A program made the position numbers and the translations under genes. This document shows positions 56,702 to 63,017 of a DNA stretch of 64,000 bases, in pieces. Source of the DNA: Veillonella sp. DNF00869. GTDB lineage: Bacteria > Bacillota > Negativicutes > Veillonellales > Veillonellaceae. The first letter of the stretch is position 1. The number at the start of each line of letters is the position of its first letter. The stretch covers positions 136,215 through 200,214 of the forward strand of contig NZ_KQ960771.1 in assembly GCF_001553345.1 (NCBI RefSeq), given 5' to 3'. The notes under the pieces were generated by a model, which saw only the letters and a list, made by a program, of their open reading frames with translations, did not search any database and was not told the DNA's origin.

Positions 56702-57943
56702 ATGACTGTAGAAGAAATCCGTCAACAGGCTCTTGAGCTAGCTGAAAAAGAGTTCAAAAAATTTGAGCCTGTGGCGTTATATAATACAAAAAAAGTACTG
56801 GAAGCATTTAAAGAGTGCCAACTTTCAGATTATCATTTTAATGGCACCAGTGGCTATGGTTACAATGATGTGGGTCGTGAGAAACTAGACGAGGTGTTCG
56901 CTCACGTGTTTAAAGGAGAGCGTGCCATCGTGCGCCCTCATTTCGTGTCTGGCACCCATGCATTAGCCACAACCTTGCAAGCTATCTTGGGCAATGGATC
57001 GAAAGGGAAAGAGTTTGTCTATGCTGTAGGGCAACCATATGATACGATGCAGTCTGTTATTGGTGCGTCACGTCATGTACCGGGATCATTAACAGAGCAA
57101 GATTTCATCTATAAAGAAGTTCCTTTAGTAAATAACACCTACGATTTAGAGGGCATTCGCCAAGCTATTACAAAAGACACTCGTGTAGTGGTAATCCAAC
57201 GTTCTAGAGGGTATAGTACGCGAGAACCTTTATCTGTAGAAGACATTGGTATCATTGTGAAAGCTGTAAAAGAAGTGAATCCTGAGACCATAACCTTTGT
57301 GGATAATTGTTATGGTGAATTTACAGAAACTAGAGAGCCTCTAGAAGTAGGAGCCGATATTATGGCAGGCTCCCTCATTAAAAATGCTGGTGGCGGGATT
57401 GCGCCTACCGGTGGCTACGTGGTAGGTCGAGATGACCTAGTGGAACAAGTGGGGTATCAGTTAACAGCTCCAGGCTTAGGAGACCATATGGGATCCTACG
57501 CACCGGGATATCGCTTATTCTTCCAAGGACTATTCTTAGCACCACATGTAGTATTACAAGCTTTAAAAGGGGCGGTCTATACAGCAGCGGTGGGAACCTT
57601 ATTGGGATATGAAGTATTTCCAAAAGTCGATGCACCACGCTTTGACTTAATCCAAGCTATCAATCTACATGGACCAGAAGAAATGGAATACTTCTGCCGT
57701 GGCATGCAAGCCTATAGCCCTGTAGATGCCCATGTTCACCCTATCCCAGGAGATATGCCTGGCTACGAAGATAAAATCATCATGGCTGGCGGAACCTTTG
57801 TACAAGGATCCTCCATTGAACTGAGCGCAGATGGACCAGTGCGACCACCGTACACCATCTTTATGCAAGGCGGACTTGTATTTGAACACTCCATGCTAGG
57901 CATCTTGGGGGCTGCGGAAGAGATATTAAAACATAGAGATTAA
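56702..57943 (+). CDS. Methionine gamma-lyase-family PLP protein (aluminium-resistance type)
   Basis: 413 residues from ATG 56702; the open frame extends 50 codons upstream but only through miaA in another frame. Fold-type I PLP enzyme of the family annotated as aluminium resistance or methionine gamma-lyase-like. Features: FNGTSGYGYNDVGREKLDEV, AIVRPHFVSGTHALA, VVIQRSRGYS, TFVDNCYGEF, and the probable PLP Lys in AGSLIKNAGGGIAP. DAHVHPIPGDMPGYEDKIIMA near the end is characteristic. Catalytic activity is unproven for most members. The usual hfq gene after miaA is absent here. Confidence 0.88.
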   Translation: MTVEEIRQQALELAEKEFKKFEPVALYNTKKVLEAFKECQLSDYHFNGTSGYGYNDVGREKLDEVFAHVFKGERAIVRPHFVSGTHALATTLQAILGNGSKGKEFVYAVGQPYDTMQSVIGASRHVPGSLTEQDFIYKEVPLVNNTYDLEGIRQAITKDTRVVVIQRSRGYSTREPLSVEDIGIIVKAVKEVNPETITFVDNCYGEFTETREPLEVGADIMAGSLIKNAGGGIAPTGGYVVGRDDLVEQVGYQLTAPGLGDHMGSYAPGYRLFFQGLFLAPHVVLQALKGAVYTAAVGTLLGYEVFPKVDAPRFDLIQAINLHGPEEMEYFCRGMQAYSPVDAHVHPIPGDMPGYEDKIIMAGGTFVQGSSIELSADGPVRPPYTIFMQGGLVFEHSMLGILGAAEEILKHRD

Positions 57944-57950
57944 ATCTTGA

Positions 57951-57977
57951 AACCACTTACTTAGGTAGGTGGTTTTT
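57951..57977 (+). terminator. Terminator, copy 1 of a repeated sequence
   Basis: Stem AACCACTTAC with GTAGGTGGTT (one G-U), followed by TTTTT. The same 27 bases recur exactly at 58824-58850, and a variant occurs at 59944-59973. Confidence 0.88.
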
Positions 57978-58141
57978 GTTACAAATGACGTATTTTCTAT
58001 GGTGAGTTTAAATTAGACGAAAACCTCTTGCCCCAACATTTGATATAACTTATAATTTGTATGAGTAGATAAATAATAGGAAAGATAAGACATATATCGT
58101 TGAGAAGACATTGATAACAATATTTGGTAAGGGGGGATCAT

Positions 58142-58420
58142 ATGTCGCAGATAAACGAAAGAAATGATGATTTATATGACTATTTAGATGATTGGGAAAA
58201 CGAGCCAACACCGTTTTATACATTAGAAACAGTTCATTTGTATCATAAAGAGATTGAGGAATTTGAAAAACTGGTTGATTCAAATGAAGAGTTGAAAGAA
58301 TGGACAGAAAATTTATTTAAAAGTTTGGGATTTTCTGATAAAAAGAAAAACAAGAAGAGGTCAAGAAAAGAGAAGAAGAAGTCAAGAAAGGTTAAGAGAC
58401 TTGTCGATACACAAATGTAG
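58142..58420 (+). CDS. Small acidic protein with basic tail, YDYLDD family (paralogue 1)
   Basis: 92 residues from ATG 58142, behind AAGGGGGG; an upstream in-frame start at 58124 overlaps that site. The first about 65 residues are acidic and helical (LYDYLDDWENEPTPFYTLET, then EEFEKLVDSNEELKEW). The last about 25 are almost entirely Lys/Arg/Ser. The N-terminal part is clearly related to the next gene (58631): shared YDYLDD, NxPxP, TxET and F-x2-L-x-F/Y positions. No family is recognised. A small immunity or regulator protein is possible but unsupported. Confidence 0.65.
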   Translation: MSQINERNDDLYDYLDDWENEPTPFYTLETVHLYHKEIEEFEKLVDSNEELKEWTENLFKSLGFSDKKKNKKRSRKEKKKSRKVKRLVDTQM

Positions 58421-58454
58421 AACTAATCAATAAATAAAATATAATCTGTAATAG

Positions 58455-58484
58455 CACTCTAGGCAATGGCCTATGGGTGATTTT
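58455..58484 (+). terminator. Probable terminator after paralogue 1
   Basis: CACTC-TAGGC (58455-58464) pairs with GCCTA and GGGTG (58469-58479, one bulge), loop AATG, followed by ATTTT. Confidence 0.5.
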
Positions 58485-58630
58485 ACAGTGAGAATATTAA
58501 AGGGAATAAACGGCATGTTGTAAAAATATTTGATACTTTATATAATAAAATAGAAAAATAATCTGATATGGGAGCCTCAAAATTGTCAGAGCAGCCTTTA
58601 TAAATTTACAAAATAAAGGAGTGTTAACAT

Positions 58631-58825
58631 ATGTCGAACAAATTGCAAAAAGAAAAGATAAAATATGATTATCTTGATGACTTTAAAAACAATCCAGAGC
58701 CAGTGATAACATGGGAGACAAAAGAAGCCTATTTTGCAAGTGCAGATGAATTTTGTAGAATGCTAGCAGAAGATAAAGAATATCAAGAGTTACTTGATGC
58801 ATTGTGTAAACAATTTGGATACTAA
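58631..58825 (+). CDS. Small acidic protein, YDYLDD family (paralogue 2)
   Basis: 64 residues, starting at ATG 58631 behind AAAGGAG. It aligns with the N-terminal two thirds of the 58142 protein: YDYLDDFKNNPEPVITWETK against YDYLDDWENEPTPFYTLETV, then a helical end ELLDALCKQFGY against the corresponding LFKSLGF. It lacks the basic tail. Its stop codon abuts the second copy of the repeated terminator. Function unknown. Confidence 0.65.
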   Translation: MSNKLQKEKIKYDYLDDFKNNPEPVITWETKEAYFASADEFCRMLAEDKEYQELLDALCKQFGY

Positions 58826-58850
58826 CCACTTACTTAGGTAGGTGGTTTTT
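58824..58850 (+). terminator. Terminator, copy 2 of a repeated sequence
   Basis: Identical to 57951-57977 over all 27 bases, then one more T. It overlaps the last base of the paralogue-2 stop region, so this gene ends exactly at the repeat boundary. Confidence 0.88.
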
Positions 58851-58941
58851 TATGTATAAAGATATATTAATATGAAAAAGGACACACATAAGACTACTCA
58901 TTCTAATTTAGTTATCAATATGCTAAGGAGGATTAAAATAG

Positions 58942-59031
58942 GTGATTATGCAGAGGATTAAAAATAATCTTTATCTATATAAACTTTTTTCGGTAAAGTG
59001 GTATAATAAAAGTAATCATAAAATGACATAG
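58942..59031 (+). pseudogene. Truncated copy of the 60639 membrane-protein gene
   Basis: Thirty codons from GTG 58942 read VIMQRIKNNLYLYKLFSVKW and then YNKS. They match the start of the 60639 protein (MIMQRIKDNFNPYKPLSIKG, then YNKS). The similarity stops and the frame closes at 59031. The preceding AAGGAGGATTAAAAT also matches the upstream region of that gene. It is a 5' fragment left by duplication and deletion. Confidence 0.75.
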
Positions 59032-59078
59032 ATTAACTATGAAAGGAATTTTAGAGTTGATAGGTATGAAAAATTATA

Positions 59079-59225
59079 TTGAAAGTGTACGTAGTATTAG
59101 CGATTGCTGTATTTATTGCTAAAATTTATACAGGGTTAGATTGGAGCTCCTGGATTAATGGCTTTGTTGTTAGCTATGTAATTACAATCATAACTAAACT
59201 GTTAGGGGGAGATAAGGATGCCTAG
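59079..59225 (+). pseudogene. Frameshifted copy of the 52-residue membrane protein
   Basis: Translated from TTG 59079, this reads LKVYVVLAIAVFIAKIYTGL and on to LLGGDKDA, nearly identical to the product of 60129. The corresponding ATG (59066) is out of frame by one base because of an insertion in the first codons (ATGAAAAATTATATTG versus ATGAAAACAATATTG). It could still be translated from TTG but lacks a good ribosome site, so a disrupted copy is more likely. Its stop overlaps the start of the 59218 gene through ATGCCTAG. Confidence 0.65.
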
Positions 59226-59421
59226 AGGTGGAACACGAGAAGGTGCAGGTCGCAAGGTTGGGTGGCGTAAAGGATATAGCGAGGCTAGACAAGGTCATCA
59301 AATCCGATTGCACGAAGATGAATGGGAAGTAGTTAAAGCATTTGCCAACTTAGTAAAACAAGATATTAATAAAGCAAGAGAAAAGTTAAAAGAATTAGAA
59401 GATGAACTGCGAAAAGTCTAA
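59218..59421 (+). CDS. Small ribbon-helix-helix-like protein with MPRGGxREGAGR N-terminus (copy A)
   Basis: 67 residues, ATG 59218 behind GGGGGAGATA. The N-terminus MPRGGTREGAGRK resembles the basic leader of phage small-terminase and related DNA-binding proteins. The rest (HQIRLHEDEWEVVKAFANLV, then a charged helix) fits a strand-helix-helix (RHH/CopG-like) layout. It is paralogous to the 60280 protein. RHH proteins are often antitoxins or repressors; here this is inference. The start overlaps the small membrane-protein copy by 8 bases. Confidence 0.65.
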   Translation: MPRGGTREGAGRKVGWRKGYSEARQGHQIRLHEDEWEVVKAFANLVKQDINKAREKLKELEDELRKV

Positions 59422-59515
59422 TTATTTATTGTTGCTTTAATAAATGATTGAATATATTAATACCTAAAAAATTATAACATTACACAATTCTAAAATATAA
59501 TAAGGTTTATACAGA

Positions 59516-59749
59516 ATGGTAAGACTACAAAAACAATATGAAACAGTGAATACCGTAAAATATAATTATTATCCCAATAATGGAACAGATTATGGGACAT
59601 TTTCAGTAGATAAAACAACTCTCAACTTTACGGTTGAATGCTTAGATCCAATCTATCCGGAATTATTTTTTTTCAAAGCTTTAATAAAAGTCAAAGAAAT
59701 GATTGCAAATAATGATTGCAAGGATGAAGCAAGCATTATATGGTATTGA
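59516..59749 (+). CDS. Uncharacterised 77-residue protein
   Basis: ATG 59516 with a weak AAGG 12 bases upstream and a TATAAT-like element nearby. The N-terminal half is Tyr/Asn-rich and beta-like (VKYNYYPNNGTDYGTFSVDK); the C-terminal half is a helix (LFFFKALIKVKEMIA) ending DEASIIWY. No family recognised. It separates the two copies of the duplicated module. Confidence 0.5.
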   Translation: MVRLQKQYETVNTVKYNYYPNNGTDYGTFSVDKTTLNFTVECLDPIYPELFFFKALIKVKEMIANNDCKDEASIIWY

Positions 59750-59818
59750 TTAATTTAACTTGAAGTTTTATTGATAAGAATTATATCGGGTATTTTCAGC
59801 ATAATTTATTTAAAGAGC

Positions 59819-59848
59819 TTTACAAATTACTAATATTTTTAGTAGAAT
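59819..59848 (+). promoter_or_regulatory. Promoter of the candidate small RNA
   Basis: TTTACA (59819-59824), 18-nt spacer, TAGAAT (59843-59848). The predicted start near 59855 falls just before the RNA's closing stem. Confidence 0.6.
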
Positions 59849-59854
59849 AGGTAT

Positions 59855-59973
59855 AAGAACTTCTCGAGGTAGAAAATTTGTGGCCTCTACACAACTAGAA
59901 ATAGGATTGAGATGTGGGGTAAGCGACACCCACCGAGAAGTATAAAAACCACCTGCATAAGTAGGTGGTTTTT
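59855..59973 (+). ncRNA. Candidate structured small RNA with its own promoter and terminator
   Basis: About 119 nt. A closing stem ACTTCTCG (59859-59866) pairs perfectly with CGAGAAGT (59934-59941). Inside are a GTAGA/TCTAC hairpin (59869-59890), a small CTA-GAAA-TAG hairpin (59896-59905) and a GTGGG/CCCAC hairpin with an AAGCG-containing loop (59914-59933). An intrinsic terminator, AACCACCTGC with GTAGGTGGTT and a T-run, follows directly. There is no open frame of note. It does not match tmRNA, SRP RNA, 6S RNA or riboswitch classes I know. It lies within a duplicated module of small-protein genes. Confidence 0.55.
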
Positions 59974-60008
59974 CTATTAACTTTCCTTATATTTGAATTA
60001 TAAGATGA

Positions 60009-60014
60009 TATAAT
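60009..60014 (+). promoter_or_regulatory. -10 element before the 60038/60129/60280 genes
   Basis: Perfect TATAAT at 60009-60014, 29 bp before the GTG at 60038; no clear -35. Confidence 0.4.
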
Positions 60015-60037
60015 ATAAATATGAAAGGAGGTGAAGC

Positions 60038-60220
60038 GTGAAAGAATGGATGGAGATTGTCGATTCGATAGTAGCCTTACTGCTAGAAGAAATCTCTCAA
60101 TATATATCCGTTGTGACACGTGAAAAGTATGAAAACAATATTGAAAGTGTACGTAGTATTAGCAATTGCTGTGTTTATCGCCAAAATTTACACAGGGTTA
60201 GATTGGAGTTCATGGATTAA
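60038..60220 (+). CDS. Possible 60-residue protein overlapping the membrane-peptide gene
   Basis: GTG 60038 follows an excellent AAAGGAGGTG. The first about 30 residues (MKEWMEIVDSIVALLLEEIS, amphipathic) are unique; the second half runs in the alternative frame of the 60129 gene. Either it is a genuine short gene whose end overlaps its neighbour, or its role is to couple translation to the 60129 start. The equivalent segment is missing from copy A. Confidence 0.4.
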   Translation: MKEWMEIVDSIVALLLEEISQYISVVTREKYENNIESVRSISNCCVYRQNLHRVRLEFMD

Positions 60221-60287
60221 TGGCTTTGTTGTTAGCTATGCAATTACAATTATAGCTAAATTCATGGGTGGTGATAAGGATGCCTAG
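60129..60287 (+). CDS. 52-residue small membrane protein
   Basis: ATG 60129; sequence MKTILKVYVVLAIAVFIAKI and onward forms a first TM helix. After TGLDWSSWING comes a second hydrophobic segment (FVVSYAITIIAKF), ending GGDKDA. A frameshifted copy lies at 59079. Its last bases overlap the next gene's start (ATGCCTAG), arguing for coupled translation with the RHH-like protein. A two-helix peptide beside a DNA-binding-like partner recalls toxin-antitoxin or holin-like arrangements, but this is speculation. Confidence 0.65.
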   Translation: MKTILKVYVVLAIAVFIAKIYTGLDWSSWINGFVVSYAITIIAKFMGGDKDA

Positions 60288-60450
60288 AGGGGGAGCACGA
60301 GAAGGTGCAGGTAGACCATTAACAGGTGGAGAGCTAAGAAAGCAACGCCAATTAAGAGCTACAGAAGAAGAATGGCAAATCATTAGAGAGTTTTCTCAAA
60401 TCTTGAAAAAAGACAAAGAACGAGCGAAACGGATGTTAGAAACAGAATAG
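60280..60450 (+). CDS. Small ribbon-helix-helix-like protein with MPRGGxREGAGR N-terminus (copy B)
   Basis: 56 residues from ATG 60280. MPRGGAREGAGRP followed by RQLRATEEEWQIIREFSQIL and a short charged helix. Paralogue of the 59218 protein: same N-terminus and E-W helix, shorter end. The strand-helix-helix layout suggests DNA binding. It overlaps the 60129 gene by 8 bases and is followed by a terminator, so 60129-60280 forms a compact unit. Confidence 0.68.
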   Translation: MPRGGAREGAGRPLTGGELRKQRQLRATEEEWQIIREFSQILKKDKERAKRMLETE

Positions 60451-60454
60451 GAAT

Positions 60455-60483
60455 AAGGACGCTTAGAAATAAGCGTCCTTTTG
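60455..60483 (+). terminator. Terminator after copy B
   Basis: Perfect 11-bp stem AAGGACGCTTA (60455-60465) with TAAGCGTCCTT (60470-60480), loop GAAA, then T residues. Confidence 0.9.
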
Positions 60484-60638
60484 TGTTGCATGAAATGTGG
60501 TGATGATTTTATAAAAACGTATGTAGTAAGAAACAATAGTTAAATAACAGGTGTAGCAAATGGTTGGCTATTCAAATTTAGTTTATCAATATGATATGAT
60601 GTATATATAATGAGTGGTAAAATTAAGGAGAGTTAAAA

Positions 60639-61016
60639 ATGATTATGCAGAGAATAAAAGATAATTTTAATCCATATAAACCACTTTCGATAAAAGGTTA
60701 TAATAAAAGTTTAGGCTGGATAATATTGTGGTCATGGCTACTAGGGATTCCTGCACTTATTTTAGAGAAAAATGGGGCAGAGGTTGACATTCTTGCTTTA
60801 ATAGTAGCTATCATCATAGGTGGTTCTCAGTATATGTTGTTTATATTTACTATAAAACGGTTCAGATCAATGAATATTCCAACCATTTGGGCAACAGCTA
60901 TGTTTATTATACCTCTTCATCTATTATGTTTTATAGTAGCAGAGTCAAATGATGATTTTATCGTTAAGATGAGAAATAAGTTAGGTCATTTAGTGAAAGA
61001 GGATACAAATGCATGA
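60639..61016 (+). CDS. Three-TM small membrane protein, DUF805-like layout
   Basis: 125 residues; ATG 60639 behind AAGGAGAG. After a polar start (MIMQRIKDNFNPYKPLSIKG) come hydrophobic segments at about 27-43, 50-70 and 85-100, with a basic TIKRFRSMNI loop between the last two. The layout resembles DUF805 proteins, but the match is weak. A truncated copy is at 58942. Its stop overlaps the next gene's start by 8 bases (ATGCATGA), so the two are co-translated. Confidence 0.65.
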   Translation: MIMQRIKDNFNPYKPLSIKGYNKSLGWIILWSWLLGIPALILEKNGAEVDILALIVAIIIGGSQYMLFIFTIKRFRSMNIPTIWATAMFIIPLHLLCFIVAESNDDFIVKMRNKLGHLVKEDTNA

Positions 61017-61422
61017 AATCATCAAAATAACACTCCAAACACTTGATGGCTATGGAGCTGATGTGGAGGATATGTTATTTTTGTTTTATAATTGCATTGG
61101 ATTGATTCCGTTATGCATATATTGTTTTAAATACAATAACAAAAGATATACTATGTTAACCAATATAGGGATTCATATTTTACGAGTATTAATTTTCTCT
61201 GTCTCTTTTGGTACATTAATTCGATTTGGATTTATAGATGGTTGGATTAAATGGAACTCCTTATTATTAATAACTTACACTATTATAGGTTACTACTATT
61301 GGGTACATGAGGAATTGTTATCATCCCTCACTAATAAAGTGCGTCATATTTTGAAATATACCTTTTACAGTTCTGTTTGTATTGAAAGTATATACATCTT
61401 GTGCAAGTTGTTGGAAGTTTAA
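61009..61422 (+). CDS. Uncharacterised four-TM membrane protein
   Basis: 137 residues. After a short amphipathic start there are four probable TM helices: LFLFYNCIGLIPLCIYCF, ILRVLIFSVSFGTLI, LLLITYTIIGYYYW and a final one near the C-terminus (YSSVCIESIYILCKLL). Strong AT bias. Overlap with the 60639 gene suggests an operon of membrane proteins. Immunity to a membrane-acting toxin would fit the setting, but no family is recognised. Confidence 0.65.
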   Translation: MHEIIKITLQTLDGYGADVEDMLFLFYNCIGLIPLCIYCFKYNNKRYTMLTNIGIHILRVLIFSVSFGTLIRFGFIDGWIKWNSLLLITYTIIGYYYWVHEELLSSLTNKVRHILKYTFYSSVCIESIYILCKLLEV

Positions 61423-61481
61423 ACTTTCAAAAAGTCATTTTCTATTTTATCCTATCCAATTTATTAAGTAGAGGTTATTAC

Positions 61482-62066
61482 ATGTGTAAAAGATATAAAA
61501 TACTATTATACCTGTTTACAAGTATTCTAGACGGGAAAAATATTTTTGATTGTCTTTTTTACCAATATTGGGATAAGAGAACGATACACTCTTTAACAAA
61601 AACTGAGTTTCTGGAAAAGATTTGGGATAATAAAATATCTAGAATCTATTATATTTTATATAATCTAATCACTGATGTTCATTTTGATAGCCAATTATAT
61701 GACCTATTAGAAAAGCTAATTCAGTCAGAGAAACTTATATGCCAACCATATTTTTTGGCAATAGAACTATATAAAAAGATACTTTCGTATAATCCAAATA
61801 AAGAAAATTGTGTGCATTTTTATAGATATTTAATAATTAATGCATGGGAATTTGAAAGTTTTATTATAAAAGGTTTATTATTTGAGAAAAAGTATGAAGA
61901 AATAAAAGAGTTTGCTTTACAGCATACATTTGCAACTATTGATAATTCATTTTTCCTAGAATCTAGTATATGGCGTAATGTTGATTATTTTGAATACTTA
62001 GAGTCACGAAATATAGATTGGAGAGTTGAACCTACATTTGACGATAGTTTCCAATTATTTCCGTAA
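61482..62066 (+). CDS. Uncharacterised 194-residue helical protein
   Basis: Start chosen at ATG 61482 (AGAGG 8-12 bases upstream); a GTG at 61401 would overlap the previous gene. Predominantly alpha-helical, rich in Tyr, Ile, Lys: ILLYLFTSILDGKNIFDCLF at the start, YDLLEKLIQSEKLI in the middle, SSIWRNVDYFEYLESRNIDW near the end. No signal peptide or clear TM. Looks like an immunity-type soluble protein, but this cannot be confirmed. Confidence 0.6.
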   Translation: MCKRYKILLYLFTSILDGKNIFDCLFYQYWDKRTIHSLTKTEFLEKIWDNKISRIYYILYNLITDVHFDSQLYDLLEKLIQSEKLICQPYFLAIELYKKILSYNPNKENCVHFYRYLIINAWEFESFIIKGLLFEKKYEEIKEFALQHTFATIDNSFFLESSIWRNVDYFEYLESRNIDWRVEPTFDDSFQLFP

Positions 62067-62137
62067 ATTTAAGAAAAAGCAACTGAACTATCTATCCTTT
62101 ACATATTCTATTGTATATCCTTAGCAGGTGATGAATT

Positions 62138-62728
62138 GTGAAAAAAGTATGCATATGGTTTTTAATAATTATGGCGATAATGGGACCACTTTATCTATAT
62201 ATTAATATTTATCGGTATATGGATATAAAAACATTTTTTCGATATGAAATAACCTATTTTTATGAATTGAGAGATTACTTTAATAATCTAACTATAGAAA
62301 ATGAGATGTATACGTATATTGTAAAAGGTGATTATTTGTATACTTATGGAGTGTCAGGATATACAAAGACAAAATTAGGATTAGGTATACATATTATTAA
62401 AGTCTTAAATGTTGAATATGAAAAAAATTATATTGCTGATGTAGAAGGAAGAGGCTCATTTTATTCTAGTATAGGGGAATTAAGATATGGGTATTTAGAC
62501 GATATTACTCTTTTAACAAATTTTAAAGATATGGATGATCAAGATCTAGATACCTTTTATTTGTTGTATAAGAAAATGAAGGATGATGAAGAATATTTAT
62601 TGATTATAGAAAAATACCCTGATGTTTACAAGGATGAAAAAAAAGTGGCACAAGGACTCCGAGAATTAAATGCCTCATTAGTTAAAGAGTATATGAAGAG
62701 AAATGGAGAAATAAAGGAGATCAATTAA
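62138..62728 (+). CDS. Uncharacterised membrane-anchored protein
   Basis: 196 residues from GTG 62138, preceded by CAGGTGAT; an ATG at 62131 is in another frame. One N-terminal TM helix or uncleaved signal (CIWFLIIMAIMGPLYLYINI), then a Tyr-rich beta-like region (YTYIVKGDYLYTYGVSGYTK) and a Lys/Glu-rich helical tail. Its stop lies only a few bases before the endonuclease remnant. No family is recognised. Confidence 0.6.
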   Translation: MKKVCIWFLIIMAIMGPLYLYINIYRYMDIKTFFRYEITYFYELRDYFNNLTIENEMYTYIVKGDYLYTYGVSGYTKTKLGLGIHIIKVLNVEYEKNYIADVEGRGSFYSSIGELRYGYLDDITLLTNFKDMDDQDLDTFYLLYKKMKDDEEYLLIIEKYPDVYKDEKKVAQGLRELNASLVKEYMKRNGEIKEIN

Positions 62729-62730
62729 AT

Positions 62731-63017
62731 TCAGATGATGACCGATTACCAAATGACGAAGGGGGCATCTGATAGCTAAAACCTTTGGAGGATCAGGAGA
62801 ATTAGATAATCTAGTTGTTATGGATAAAATTGTTAACAGAAGTGATTATAGAATAATGGAAAATCAATAGAAGAATGCGTTACAAAGGGGTAAGGAGGTA
62901 AAGGTAATGATAGATATAGTATATGATGGAGAAAATAAAAGACCGAAAGAATTTAATATAAGTTATTTTATTAATGGAAATGAAGAGAAAGCTAGGTTTT
63001 CTAATGGAGGTACATAA
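62731..63017 (+). pseudogene. Decayed C-terminal DNA/RNA non-specific endonuclease domain (polymorphic-toxin type)
   Basis: Frame-corrected reading: DDRLPNDEGGHLIAKTFGGS, then GELDNLVVMDKIVNRSDYR, MENQ, KNALQRGKEVKVMIDIVYDG, and RPKEFNISYFINGNEEKARF. This is the C-terminal toxin form of the Endonuclea_NS family, with its GH(L)IA, GELDNLV-MD and N-R-x-x-Y/E motifs. Two lesions are visible: a one-base deletion in the G-run at 62761-62765, and TAG at 62868-62870 where Trp (TGG) is expected. No delivery region precedes it. It is a non-functional leftover; its stop overlaps the next gene (TAATG). Confidence 0.85.

Noticed and set aside
59896..59905. CTAGAAATAG resembling the tetraloop of a Cas9 guide/tracr RNA
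   Set aside because: Only a 3-bp stem with a GAAA loop; there is no anti-repeat, CRISPR array or cas gene in the window, so the likeness is chance.
59855..59973. The small RNA as SRP RNA, 6S RNA or a tRNA
   Set aside because: It lacks the conserved SRP GGAAG/AGCAG loop, is too short and branched for 6S RNA, and has no T-loop or CCA end.
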